A stretch of DNA of 64,000 nt, taken from NCBI RefSeq assembly GCF_017161265.1, contig NZ_CP031393.1:744001-808000 (forward strand). The letters run 5' to 3'. Shown here one piece after another: positions 1 through 8,449 of this stretch (position 1 is its first letter; every line of letters begins with the position of its first letter). The translations under genes were made by a program, and so were the position numbers. This DNA is from Treponema medium (GTDB lineage Bacteria; Spirochaetota; Spirochaetia; Treponematales; Treponemataceae). Under the pieces are notes generated by a model, which ran no database searches, had not been told where the DNA came from, and saw only the letters and a list, made by a program, of their open reading frames with translations.

Positions 1-565
1 CGAGCGCGTTCGCAATACAGCCGTCGTCGCCGTAGCTGCTGCGGGCATCGAGCATCGCTTTAATCCCTTCATCGGTTCGGTGCGTTTTAAAACAAAGCCA
101 TCCGTACGTTGACCATCCGAAAATATCGGTAGGATTATATGAAAGATATTCATGCAAAAGACCGCGCGCCTCCTCTGCTTTATTCAACGCCGCCGCCGCG
201 CTCGCTGCACCGTATAGGAGTTTGATGTTGTACCGGTTGATACGCAAGCCTTCGGTAAAACGGCGGTATGCCGGTTCGTACAGTCCGTTGCTAAAATACA
301 TATCGCCGAGCTTGAGCTGGAAAAGCTCATTCGTCGGGTATCGCGCAATACCTTCTTCGAGCAGCGCAGCAGCGGTATCCCAGTTTTCCGCCTGCACCGC
401 CGCGTCCGCTTTTTGCAGCAGCTCATCAGCGTTCGATGTGCTCGATGCAGAGAAAAGATACAATGGGAATAGAAACAAAAACAGCACGAGGAGCAACCCG
501 TTCCGTGATGCATGGCCGTTATGATGTCTATCGGTCTGCCGGTATTTTCGGTATTGCGCTTTCAT
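1..565 (-). CDS. TPR-repeat protein, N-terminal part (runs off window)
   Basis: Open frame of 188 codons reading leftward with no stop before the window edge. The start ATG at 565 overlaps the stop of the upstream transglutaminase gene as ATGA, so the two are probably translationally coupled. Residues 1-20 are basic and polar, residues about 24-42 form a hydrophobic segment (LLLVLFLFLFPLYLFSAS) that fits a signal peptide or membrane anchor, and from about 45 there are degenerate tetratricopeptide-like helices (ADAAVQAENWDTAAALLEEG, then LFQLKLGDMYFSNGLYEPAY). It is the last visible gene of the moxR-DUF58-transglutaminase operon. TPR proteins with a membrane anchor are common in such operons (BatB/BatE-like), but the exact role is not known. 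Confidence 0.8.
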   Translation of the reverse strand, partial: MKAQYRKYRQTDRHHNGHASRNGLLLVLFLFLFPLYLFSASSTSNADELLQKADAAVQAENWDTAAALLEEGIARYPTNELFQLKLGDMYFSNGLYEPAYRRFTEGLRINRYNIKLLYGAASAAAALNKAEEARGLLHEYLSYNPTDIFGWSTYGWLCFKTHRTDEGIKAMLDARSSYGDDGCIANAL

Positions 566-2547
566 TTGCCGTTCCTCCGACTTCGATTCCAAGCGTTTTT
601 TCCCTGCTTTTTCTCCGAGCGGTAGAGCTGCTTTGCAATCGCAACATCTTCGTCGGTACAGGAGGGGGCAAATTTTGCTTTTTGAGTGAGTGCGTAAAAG
701 GCATCGCTCGGATGCTTATGGAGCCGTTTCAGCGTGAGAATGATTTTCCGGTTATTTCGTGAATACCTGATAATCAGATACGGATAGGCACGGAAGGCGC
801 CGTACAAGAGAATCGCAACAAGCGCAGCAATGCAGAACAGTATTCCGCGGTGCATTTTAAAGAACTGCGAAACACGTTGAGCAACGGTTTGGGCTTCTGC
901 TGCCGAAAGCGTTCCGCCGTGCCTGATACGGAGCGCCGAGCGGTTTAATAGGATTTCGTCGAGGAGCTGCGTAAACTGATCCCCGCCTGCCTGAAAAGAA
1001 AAATCGAGCGATTCACCGTCTGCGAGCTGTTCGGTGGTCGGGTCTATATCCACCCAGCCGAGATACGGGAAAAAGACTTCCACCCACGCATGAGCCATAT
1101 TCGCTCGCACCGGATAATAATTGAGGATGCCCGATTCAGGCTGTAGGAAAAAACCGGCAGCAAGCCGCGCAGGAATGCCGAGGCTGCGGAGCATGAGGCA
1201 GTACGCAAAGGCGAAGTACGAGCAATAGCCCTTTTTCGACTCGGTTACAAAATACCGGAGCTGATCGCCGTCGGGAGCCTGCCCGGGACGAAGCGAATAT
1301 CGATACTCGCCCTCGCGGAAATAGTCGAGCAAGGCGTAGACCTTATCATAGTAGAGCGCAAAGGGGGCGGTAACCGATTCCGCAATAGGAAAGAGCAGCG
1401 CCTTTGTGCCGGAATCTACGGACGTATAAAAACGCAAGGCTTCCGCCGACAGCCCCTCTTCAGGATTTCCCGACGGAGGCTCCGCCGTAATAAGGTCGAG
1501 CGGCACGCCATGCAGCACCTCACTTTCCGCCTTGTAAGCGCCTTTAAAACTCACCGTGTCCCAAACCGTATACGGCGTTACCGACAGCGGATAATCGAGT
1601 GCGACCAGGGAGTCGGGATCGAGGTTGACGGTAAATATTTCCTGACTGACCCGCTCGCGGCACAGGAAAGACTGATGCGGAAGTTCTGCCGGTTGCCCGG
1701 ATATCCGCAGCGGCTGCTCCGGTTCGCCGGGCGCCGACTTTTCGTAAAAACCTTTTTGCGGACTCCAGCCCGACAAGTACATACGGCGGAACAAGTGTGA
1801 ATCATATTCCTGATCAACATGCACCACCATCACCAGATTGGTGTTCATTTTTACTTCATCCTGCAACTGCAAAAACTGAGAAAAATCGAACTCGAAAAGC
1901 TTTTGTTCGAGCAGTCCGCCGTTATTGCCGACAGAGCCTTTATTAAATGTCCTGATGAGGAGCGCGAGCAAAACTGCTGTTAAACCGATAAAGATGAGTG
2001 CAAACGCTGCGAACCGTCTGCGTTTTAAAAACGGAATGCAGAGCAAGGCTGTTTGAAGCAGCATGAAAACACCGGCAAAACCCGCCGCAAAGAGCGGATT
2101 GGAAAAGGCTGTTAGACGATAGTGCTGCTGCGGAAAAAACAGCAAGGAGAACACGAGAATAGCAGCAAGCGGTTCATAACGCCGCCACCGTTCGGTAGAA
2201 ATGAACAGCGCTGTTGAGGTAACGCTGATGAAGGCGGTGAGCGCAAGTAAGCCGAATATCAGCTTGATGCGCAAAAAGAGGGTATCCGCAATAAGCTGCG
2301 GTATCAGCGCGAGCAAGCCGAGGACACATGCAGGGATAAGCAGCGCAGCGGAAAAGCCGATAATCACTGCTGCTTCCGCACGAATTCTCTTTCTATGCAG
2401 AAAGTGAATTACCGCCGTGCAGCAAAGCCCCCATACCGGCAGCGCCGCTGCGGGCAGAATACCGGCAAGATAGCGGTACGGTACCGAAAGGAGCAGCAGG
2501 AGTGAACATATACGGAGCACGGCGGCAGGTTTAGAGTAGTTCTGCAT
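562..2547 (-). CDS. Transglutaminase-like membrane protein (DUF3488-type N-terminus)
   Basis: A 661-residue protein. The first ~220 residues hold several hydrophobic helices as in DUF3488 membrane regions. The transglutaminase-like core lies in the second half: the cysteine in KGYCSYFAFAYCLMLRSLGI, the histidine in AHAWVEVFF and the aspartate in GWVDIDPTTE make the usual Cys-His-Asp triad. A further membrane helix follows near residues 585-605. The start is set at 2547 because AGGAA sits about 7 bases upstream; the longer reading to 2616 would overlap the DUF58 gene by 86 bases, while this start overlaps it by only 17. The family is regularly found next to MoxR and DUF58 genes and is thought to act on cell-envelope proteins; the substrate is unknown. 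Confidence 0.88.
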   Translation of the reverse strand: MQNYSKPAAVLRICSLLLLLSVPYRYLAGILPAAALPVWGLCCTAVIHFLHRKRIRAEAAVIIGFSAALLIPACVLGLLALIPQLIADTLFLRIKLIFGLLALTAFISVTSTALFISTERWRRYEPLAAILVFSLLFFPQQHYRLTAFSNPLFAAGFAGVFMLLQTALLCIPFLKRRRFAAFALIFIGLTAVLLALLIRTFNKGSVGNNGGLLEQKLFEFDFSQFLQLQDEVKMNTNLVMVVHVDQEYDSHLFRRMYLSGWSPQKGFYEKSAPGEPEQPLRISGQPAELPHQSFLCRERVSQEIFTVNLDPDSLVALDYPLSVTPYTVWDTVSFKGAYKAESEVLHGVPLDLITAEPPSGNPEEGLSAEALRFYTSVDSGTKALLFPIAESVTAPFALYYDKVYALLDYFREGEYRYSLRPGQAPDGDQLRYFVTESKKGYCSYFAFAYCLMLRSLGIPARLAAGFFLQPESGILNYYPVRANMAHAWVEVFFPYLGWVDIDPTTEQLADGESLDFSFQAGGDQFTQLLDEILLNRSALRIRHGGTLSAAEAQTVAQRVSQFFKMHRGILFCIAALVAILLYGAFRAYPYLIIRYSRNNRKIILTLKRLHKHPSDAFYALTQKAKFAPSCTDEDVAIAKQLYRSEKKQGKNAWNRSRRNGK

Positions 2548-3991
2548 GGCAATTTCCTGCGGTAAAGATACGGAGTTCCCGTTCGGCAGCTTCCTGCACC
2601 TTTCGATAAAAAGCATCCTGCCGTGCGGAAGCGGCGGAAGAATACAGCAGCCGGTGTATCCCTCTCCGGCTTAGGACACGATGCGTTAGCTCATCAGCCT
2701 GCATACAGTTTTCCGATACCGGCGGCGCGGCAAGGCAAAAAAATGTTTCGACGCCGCTCCGGCTGTAAGCGGTGATTTTCCGGTAAGCGGTAATATTTTG
2801 ATAAGCTGCAATGTGTTCTCCGATATTGTTTCCAGCACCGGTTCTATCCCCTGCACGCGGCGGGGGGAATAATACTTTAGCTGCGATTCCAAGAGTAGGA
2901 GTATCTACCGCAGACTGAGTTGCATTCACAGAGGGAACGTAACAGTATAACAGTCCCCCGCCGTCCGGCACTGTATTAAAGATATCCACCGCGTCGGGAA
3001 GCGCTTCCGGTGAAGTATGGAGCGCCGGTATGGCAAGCAGATTCTGTATCTGTGCGGCAGCGGCGGATGCTTCTTCCGCTATTTCATATCGCTGCAAGGA
3101 CTGCTGCAGATAATCATATAATAGAAGAGAACATTGAATACCGACATTGAGCAGCTCAATAATCACGCCGGAAAGACGGCCGATAAAGGCGTCAAAAATG
3201 GAGACAACCCAAGCCCGTTCTTTTTTTTTCAAATACACCGGCTCTTCTATATATATCGTTAAGCGTTTAACCGGCGGCGGTTCAAAAGCACCAAGTTTTA
3301 TGGAAAGCGTATTGGTGTGCGCGTAGAGCTTCCAGTGAATTTTCCGCGGATCGTCGCCGGGAAAATACGGACGCGATTCATAGAGTTCATTCGTGCGCTC
3401 TTGCGACGGAAGGTCGTTTACGGCACGGGAACGGAGATCGGGAAATACCGTTTTTTGCGGCGGAATCACCGGCTGTACTACAATGTAGGGCACGGACAGG
3501 CAAGGCGGCTGCGTATATACCGCGGCAAAAAAACCGGCAAAGTCCCGGATATTGAGATACAGCCGTTTATAAAAGTACCGTCCGCGGGTCAGATTTTTGG
3601 GATGATATTTTGTTTGTATTCCCTGCAAGGGGATGGAAAGACATGCGGCCGTTTCTGCGGTAGGCTCAGGCGATAGTGAAAACTCAATGGTAAAAAAGGC
3701 TGCGGTTCCGGGAACACAAGGAGGGAAGGTCTTTGCAGATTCGAACTGAGCCGCTTTGGAACGGGCGGGAGTAACCGTAAAGCCGCCGCCCTCTGAGGCA
3801 AGATCAGGCTCTTCCGATTTCCAACACAGGGCGGTAACCGCTATACCGGCGGCAGCGAAACCGGCATAGAGCGTGAGTAACCCGCCGCATACCGCGCTCA
3901 AAAGCTCTCCGCGGAGCAAACCGCTTATTAAGAGCAGCGCGCCCATCACAGTGTACACTGCGCCATACCTCGTAATCCGTATCCGCATCAT
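2531..3991 (-). CDS. DUF58 domain protein
   Basis: A 486-residue protein. Two hydrophobic segments near residues 10-55 anchor it in the membrane. The DUF58 signature lies near residues 205-235 (YESRPYFPGDDPRKIHWKLY, with the conserved D-P-R-x-I-x-W core). Later parts include Ala-rich stretches and lack a recognisable enzyme motif. The gene begins 3 bases after the moxR stop and overlaps the transglutaminase gene by 17 bases, so all belong to one operon. MoxR ATPases with DUF58 proteins are regarded as a chaperone-like pair in envelope or von Willebrand factor-domain assembly; the role here is inferred from that pattern. Confidence 0.87.
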   Translation of the reverse strand: MMRIRITRYGAVYTVMGALLLISGLLRGELLSAVCGGLLTLYAGFAAAGIAVTALCWKSEEPDLASEGGGFTVTPARSKAAQFESAKTFPPCVPGTAAFFTIEFSLSPEPTAETAACLSIPLQGIQTKYHPKNLTRGRYFYKRLYLNIRDFAGFFAAVYTQPPCLSVPYIVVQPVIPPQKTVFPDLRSRAVNDLPSQERTNELYESRPYFPGDDPRKIHWKLYAHTNTLSIKLGAFEPPPVKRLTIYIEEPVYLKKKERAWVVSIFDAFIGRLSGVIIELLNVGIQCSLLLYDYLQQSLQRYEIAEEASAAAAQIQNLLAIPALHTSPEALPDAVDIFNTVPDGGGLLYCYVPSVNATQSAVDTPTLGIAAKVLFPPPRAGDRTGAGNNIGEHIAAYQNITAYRKITAYSRSGVETFFCLAAPPVSENCMQADELTHRVLSRRGIHRLLYSSAASARQDAFYRKVQEAAERELRIFTAGNCHAELL

Positions 3992-3994
3992 GCC

Positions 3995-4975
3995 TTATTG
4001 TGCCTCAGCCGGTTTTGTCCAATCCGTTTGTTTGTCGGCAGTGCGGATAACCGCTTCGGTAATGCCGCTGATGAGTTCCGAAGCCGAGCCGTCGCCGGTT
4101 TTTATCAAACATCGGTGCGCAAGGACGAGGGAGCTAAGCGTGCGGATATCTCCGTCCTCAACCCAATTACGTCCGTTGACAAGCGCAAAGGTGCGGGCGA
4201 GGTACAGTAAATGCAAGCCGGCGCGGGGAGATGTGCCAAGCCTAAAAGCAGGATGAGCGCGGGTCTCTTTTCCGATTCGCGCGATTATCTTTTCGAGTAC
4301 GGGATGCACAAATACCTGCCGCTGTTCTTCCCGCGAGGCTGCGATATCCTGTATGGAAACAACCGGCGTAACCGGCTCCGGTTCTGCAGCGGGAAGGTGC
4401 GTTTGTTCATGCAGCAATTCGGTTTCCGCTTCTTCATCGGGGTAACCGATCGACAGGCATATACTGAACCGGTCAAGCTGAGCGGCAGGGAGCGGATAGG
4501 TGCCTAAACTTTCCACAGGATTTTGCGTAGCCGCTGTAAAAAAGAAGGGGCTTAACGGACGGGTTACCGTACCGGCAGTTACCTGCCGCTCAGCCATCGC
4601 TTCCAGCAAGGCGGACTGTACCTTCGGCGGGGTGCGGTTCAGCTCATCCGCAAGCAGAATGTCTGCGAACACCGGGCCTTCCATAAATTCAAAGGTATTC
4701 AGCCCTGCATTAAAGACTTCCACACCGGTGATGTCGTAGGGCAAAAGGTCGGGGGTGCATTGGATACGCCTGAACCGCGCCGACTGCCCGTCTTTTTCGA
4801 TAAGCGCTGCGAATGTTTTTACCAGTGTGGTTTTTCCGACGCCCGGCACATCCTCTAAAAGAACATGCCCGCCGGTGAGATATGCGGTAATAAAAAGACG
4901 GAGAACATCCTTCTTCCCTTTAATCGCTTTTTCCAGTGCGGAAAGAAGCCGTTCCGCCGTTTTTTCGGTATTCAT
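3995..4975 (-). CDS. MoxR-family AAA+ ATPase
   Basis: A 326-residue AAA+ ATPase (AAA_3 type). Walker A is VPGVGKTT near residues 43-50, Walker B is ILLADE near 106-111, and sensor 1 lies in FFTAATQNP near 146-153. The C-terminal AAA lid (RAGLHLLYLARTFALV...LAHRCL) is present. The ATG at 4975 is chosen over an upstream TTG at 5011 because that TTG forms the -35 box of a good promoter (see the promoter entry). It is the first gene of the leftward operon with DUF58, transglutaminase and TPR genes. MoxR proteins act as chaperones that remodel partner proteins using ATP. Confidence 0.92.
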   Translation of the reverse strand: MNTEKTAERLLSALEKAIKGKKDVLRLFITAYLTGGHVLLEDVPGVGKTTLVKTFAALIEKDGQSARFRRIQCTPDLLPYDITGVEVFNAGLNTFEFMEGPVFADILLADELNRTPPKVQSALLEAMAERQVTAGTVTRPLSPFFFTAATQNPVESLGTYPLPAAQLDRFSICLSIGYPDEEAETELLHEQTHLPAAEPEPVTPVVSIQDIAASREEQRQVFVHPVLEKIIARIGKETRAHPAFRLGTSPRAGLHLLYLARTFALVNGRNWVEDGDIRTLSSLVLAHRCLIKTGDGSASELISGITEAVIRTADKQTDWTKPAEAQ

Positions 4976-4982
4976 AGCGGAG

Positions 4983-5011
4983 ATTATAGCATAGTATGCG
5001 GAACACCTCAA
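4983..5011 (-). promoter_or_regulatory. Sigma-70-type promoter of the moxR operon, predicted leaderless
   Basis: On the minus strand a TTGAGG -35 box (5011-5006), a 17-base spacer and a perfect TATAAT -10 box (4988-4983) with an extended TGC in front. Only seven bases (CTCCGCT) separate the -10 box from the moxR ATG, so transcription should start at or next to the A of the ATG. No Shine-Dalgarno site is present, which fits leaderless translation. Confidence 0.7.
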
Positions 5012-5038
5012 CTTTATAAAAAGGAGTACCGTCCAATA

Positions 5039-5398
5039 CTATTCGTGGTGATGTTCCCCATGATGATTGCATTGAGCGTTCGGATTATCCTGTAATGTGC
5101 CTGCTAAAAATGCTGCAACAGCTTCATCCGGAGATCCGGTAAGGCCGGCAAGCTGATGAATTCCGGCGTTGTTCAGCGCATCAATCGCACCCTGTCCGCG
5201 GTTTCCTAAGATGAGCGTTTCAACTCCAAGGCTTTTAAGATAGGTTGCCAAATCGTGATGACCGAAACCGCCGTTATCGATCACTTCAGTTTTCGTTACT
5301 TTTCCGGCTTCAATTGTGTAAACCTTAAAATGCTCTGTTTTTCCAAAATGCTGGAAAATCGAATTCGTTAAAATATCATAAGTCGCTGCGATTTTCAT
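5039..5398 (-). CDS. NifX/NifB-family iron-molybdenum cofactor-binding-like protein
   Basis: A 119-residue protein matching the small dinitrogenase iron-molybdenum cofactor-binding fold (MKIAATYD start; GHHDLATYLKSLGVETLILGNRGQGAIDALNNAGI core). The C-terminus is rich in Cys and His (CNHHGEHHHE), a likely metal site. No nitrogenase genes are visible; solitary relatives are common in anaerobes and are of unknown function, perhaps in metal or cluster handling. It ends only 28 bases before the moxR promoter. Its own promoter is TAGACA (5434-5429), 17 bases, TATAAT (5411-5406), with seven bases to the ATG and no ribosome binding site. Confidence 0.85.
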   Translation of the reverse strand: MKIAATYDILTNSIFQHFGKTEHFKVYTIEAGKVTKTEVIDNGGFGHHDLATYLKSLGVETLILGNRGQGAIDALNNAGIHQLAGLTGSPDEAVAAFLAGTLQDNPNAQCNHHGEHHHE

Positions 5399-5405
5399 AT
5401 TTTGA

Positions 5406-5434
5406 ATTATATCATAATCATTAAGGTCTGTCTA
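5406..5434 (-). promoter_or_regulatory. Promoter of NifX-like gene, predicted leaderless
   Basis: TAGACA (5 of 6 matches to TTGACA), a 17-base spacer and TATAAT preceded by TGA, an extended -10. Seven bases (TCAAAAT) then lead directly into the ATG at 5398. The arrangement is the same as upstream of moxR and mnmG. Confidence 0.65.
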
Positions 5435-5440
5435 AAGATT

Positions 5441-5543
5441 CCTATAAATTCGACAACCGCAGCCTTTATCAAAAGGCGAGGATTGGCGAATTGCCGCACT
5501 TTTGCAACGAAATGAAAAAGTGCAATCAATAGGCGATGTTTGC
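5441..5543. repeat. 103-bp dispersed structured repeat, copy 1
   Basis: This stretch matches 45280-45382 at 100 of 103 positions by direct reading. It contains short hairpins (GCCTTT/AAAGGC; GCACTTTT/AAAAGTGC) and ends at a GTTTGC-ATTA-GCAAAC hairpin whose counterpart in copy 2 has a different stem. Copy 2 begins at the last codons of the ISAs1 transposase, so this copy may be a detached IS end or a separate small element. The rest of 5544-5651 holds no gene that I can support. Confidence 0.8.
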
Positions 5544-5651
5544 ATTAGCAAACTCGCAGTGTTTTTCAGCCGCGCTATTTTAGCGGATGAAAATAAACGT
5601 TGGTATTACGGCTCAATATAATCTAAATCTAAGAGCGGCACTCACTACAAA

Positions 5652-7265
5652 TTATTCATTAACCACTTTCCAGTCTTTTATCGTTCTCGTCTTTTCATCA
5701 AAGGAACTTCCAATGAGCACTATTTTCTTCCCACTCGCCATGTACTGGGCGGCATAGTTCTGTTCTTTTATCTGATTGATGGCATCTTCCGCACTGCCGT
5801 TACCGCTTAGCTTAAACTCGAAGAGATAGATTATTTCTGTTGTCTTTACTATACAATCTATTCTGCCCGTCGAACAGTGCACTTCCGTCTGCACAAACTG
5901 CCCCATCAGCGCAAAGATGAGGTACACCGCTGTTTGATAGTTTTGTTCCCGCAGTTTCAACTTTTGTTCAGTCAGGCTATCATACGGAATACCGGCGATA
6001 ATCGACTGCATCCGCTCCATAAAGCTATTCACATCACCCTTGCGGATGTCTTGTACAAACCGTCCAACCCATACCCCTGTTTGGCCGAATGGTACATCAG
6101 AATATGCAGGTAAAAGGTTATGCAAAAAGCCATACCGAACCTCATCATTCGGAAAGCCCAGCCGGTAGAGCCTCAGATCTTTTATATATTCCTTGATAGT
6201 GAGGTAGCCAGCCTGAAATAAAATCGGTAACGTATCTTGAGCAATAGCCCGATACGTTTGCAGCCCATCTTCATCCAGCTCAACATTTCCATCGAGGTCG
6301 GGAATATAATAGTGAGCTTCTTTGAGGTAATTAACCAGAAAAGTCGGCGTTCCCGTACTGAACCAGTAGCTTTTGATTTCTTTATCATCAAAGGCATTGA
6401 GAATACTATAAGGATTATACATTCCTTCCCCTGCCGGATGGAAGAGATAGCCGTCATACCATTGCTTTAAGGCAGCAAGCGTCTGCGGATAGTTAAGATT
6501 TTGCTTTTCTGCAAGCGCTTGTATTTCGTGTTGAAAATTTGCTTCCAGCTCTTTTTGACTAATACCGCAAATACCTGCATACGTTTCATGTATGCTAATA
6601 TCTTTCAAATTATTCAGATCACTAAAAATACTGATCTTGCTGAACTTTGTAACGCCGGTGAGAAAAGCAAAGCGGATATATTCATCACAGGTTTTTATGA
6701 CAGAGTAAAAAGCTTTAAGCGCATTGCGGTATTGTTCATTCAGCGCTTCATTAACTCCCATCGTTTGCAACAGGGGCTTATCGTATTCGTCTACCAGAAT
6801 GACTACCTGCTTGCCGGTTTGTTTAAAAAGAGCTGCGATAAGCAATCTAAACCGATCTTCCGGTGCTTCTGCTGTTTTTGGTATAGCGTACCGGGCTTCC
6901 CATTCGTTCAGATGGAGATTGAGAATATCTACAAGTGCCTGCTCATTTATATAATTTTTTGTATTAAAATCCAGATAGAGTACCGGATATTTTTGCCATG
7001 CAGCTCGGTTTTCTTGTACCGCTTGCTCCTCTTCGGCTTTTTCAAGATATAAACCCTTGAACAGCTCTTTTTGTCCAAGGAAATATGCTGCTAATGTTGA
7101 AAGAAACAAGCTTTTACCAAACCGGCGCGGACGGCTGAGAAAATAAACACGACCGCCTTGTACTAATCGGAAAAGATAGTCAGTTTTATCTACATAGAGA
7201 TAATGATCAGTCCGTAATACCTTAAAGCTCTGTACGCCAATCGGCAGTTTTTGTGTAATGTTCAT
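5652..7265 (-). CDS. AAA-ATPase-like / PD-(D/E)XK nuclease-like protein
   Basis: A 537-residue protein of the widespread 'AAA-ATPase_like plus PDDEXK_9' family. The N-terminus has IGVQSFKVLRTDHYLYVDKT, then the P-loop-like RPRRFGKSL near residues 45-53 and Walker B VVILVDEYDKPLL. The C-terminus has the nuclease-fold piece IYLFEFKLSGNGSAEDAINQI (E-x-K). The start at 7265 is chosen because it matches the family's usual N-terminus and because a TATACT -10 box lies six bases upstream. Such genes are very common and multi-copy in Bacteroidetes and treponemes. No function is established; nuclease activity is unproven because the fold often lacks key residues. Confidence 0.85.
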   Translation of the reverse strand: MNITQKLPIGVQSFKVLRTDHYLYVDKTDYLFRLVQGGRVYFLSRPRRFGKSLFLSTLAAYFLGQKELFKGLYLEKAEEEQAVQENRAAWQKYPVLYLDFNTKNYINEQALVDILNLHLNEWEARYAIPKTAEAPEDRFRLLIAALFKQTGKQVVILVDEYDKPLLQTMGVNEALNEQYRNALKAFYSVIKTCDEYIRFAFLTGVTKFSKISIFSDLNNLKDISIHETYAGICGISQKELEANFQHEIQALAEKQNLNYPQTLAALKQWYDGYLFHPAGEGMYNPYSILNAFDDKEIKSYWFSTGTPTFLVNYLKEAHYYIPDLDGNVELDEDGLQTYRAIAQDTLPILFQAGYLTIKEYIKDLRLYRLGFPNDEVRYGFLHNLLPAYSDVPFGQTGVWVGRFVQDIRKGDVNSFMERMQSIIAGIPYDSLTEQKLKLREQNYQTAVYLIFALMGQFVQTEVHCSTGRIDCIVKTTEIIYLFEFKLSGNGSAEDAINQIKEQNYAAQYMASGKKIVLIGSSFDEKTRTIKDWKVVNE

Positions 7266-7458
7266 AACGATAGTATAGCAGGGTTCAATGCTTTCTGCAA
7301 TTTGAAATGAGGATGGCGAAAAAGTGGCCAAGTTTTAAGACATCCCCATTGCTGCTGCTTAAAACCACTGCCATCAACAACCCCGATGCGGCTCGTGAGT
7401 ATTAACCCGCACGAATAAAGCCCTCAAATCTTTGGCGAGGTTCTTGCAGGTACGGTTT

Positions 7459-7992
7459 TTATTCTATGTCTTCTTCTTTCTTTTCTGCGGCATTCCAGAC
7501 GCTCAATTCCCATTGGGCTAAAGATTCGACACCATCTTCTTTGCTCTTTTTTTTGAAAGCGGCGATTATTTCCTTATATTCGTCTATACTGTCGAGCTTT
7601 GTCCACGTCTGATTCGATTTAATGCTTTGCAGCATAATCCTGTCTACCGGCAGATGGGGCGGTTCTTGTATAAAGCCTGCACACCAATAATACTTACATA
7701 GCAGATTAAATAGCTTTTGCACGGTACCAACAGTCAACTCATTGCCCAGCTCTTTTGACAAAGCTTTTAAGGTTTCTATATTTTTGAGATGCAAGTCTTC
7801 CGGCGGCGTTTTGTCTTTGTAGTCAACAAGGAAACTTTCGGCTTTTTGCCGTACCTGTAACCGGAATGCAACACGTTTGGCACTATTATCCTTATACGCG
7901 TCGCCCCAAACCGAATGTCGAGTCATAGCGGCTCTCCACGATGAACCGAAAAACATCTCTTTCAAAAATTGTCCCTGCTCTTTACTTAGCAT
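7459..7992 (-). CDS. Conserved hypothetical protein
   Basis: A 177-residue protein that I do not recognise. The start at 7992 has a near-perfect ribosome binding site (AAGGAGG six bases upstream), so the gene is very likely real; a longer reading to 8067 has no such support. The sequence is mostly helical and charged, without signal peptide or membrane helix, and contains one Trp/Cys patch (CKYYWCAGF) mid-protein. It lies in an accessory stretch between the AAA-ATPase/PDDEXK gene and structured repeats. Confidence 0.65.
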   Translation of the reverse strand: MLSKEQGQFLKEMFFGSSWRAAMTRHSVWGDAYKDNSAKRVAFRLQVRQKAESFLVDYKDKTPPEDLHLKNIETLKALSKELGNELTVGTVQKLFNLLCKYYWCAGFIQEPPHLPVDRIMLQSIKSNQTWTKLDSIDEYKEIIAAFKKKSKEDGVESLAQWELSVWNAAEKKEEDIE

Positions 7993-8159
7993 AATAGTCC
8001 TCCTTGGAAGTAATAAAAATTTTTCCCGCCCCCATACAGGGCAGTTGTAAACAAAAATCTTTTTCAATCCGCCCTAAAGAGCGGTTCGTAAGCGGGTTCT
8101 TAGGGCAGAGCCCTAAGTCGTCCGCCGAAGGGTACCCTCCCCCTGTAACACCCCTCAGT

Positions 8160-8240
8160 ATGAGATTTGCGCCAAACGCAAGGCGGGTTCTTAGGGTAGA
8201 TTGCTGCGCCGGCTCACAATCTACCTAAGTCGCCGTTTTT
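8160..8240 (-). repeat. Variable-tip hairpin repeat (GGCGACTTAGG family)
   Basis: Read on the minus strand, the block runs AAAGAAAAACGGCGACTTAGG, a hairpin stem, then CCTAAGAACCCGCCTTG. Nearly the same flanks appear on the plus strand at about 42950-43000 and 43240-43290 inside the CRISPR region. The base of the stem is conserved, but the tip is different here: TAGATTG pairs with CAATCTA, whereas the other copies have only a short GGGC/GCCC tip. Confidence 0.65.
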
Positions 8241-8291
8241 CTTTAGTGCAAAATTTTCCCTAAAATTTTGCACTAATTTATTTAAAAAAAG

Positions 8292-8437
8292 AGGACAATT
8301 GCATCAGATGAATAGATCAAATGCCGCAGAATTATTGGGACTGTGAGACCATTTGAACCGCGAAGTGGTTCAATTCTGGTTGAACAGCTCCAATAATTCT
8401 GCGGGGCTGTTTAGCAATACTCTGATACAGTTGTCCT
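8292..8437. repeat. Nested inverted repeat downstream of lipoprotein gene
   Basis: Outer arms 8292-8308 and 8421-8437 pair at 15 of 17 positions. Inner arms 8324-8338 (CCGCAGAATTATTGG) and 8390-8404 are perfect complements. Bases 8339-8361 between the inner arms reappear, inverted, at 59813-59835. The structure begins 12 bases after the lipoprotein stop (minus strand) and could act as its terminator or be a small non-autonomous element. Confidence 0.7.
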
Positions 8438-8449
8438 ACGACAGTGCGG

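Larger units (their letters stand above)
7993..8449. other. Non-coding stretch with structured repeats
   Basis: No gene seen. It holds a conserved block related to 42950-43000 and 43240-43290 (described at 8160-8240), a 13-bp perfect inverted repeat around 8240-8270 (AGTGCAAAATTTT with its complement), and a nested fold-back at 8292-8437 just past the stop of the lipoprotein gene. Confidence 0.6.

Noticed and set aside
5006-5011. TTG as an alternative start of moxR
   Set aside because: It forms the -35 box, and TATAAT follows at 17 bases. The ATG at 4975 suits the family.
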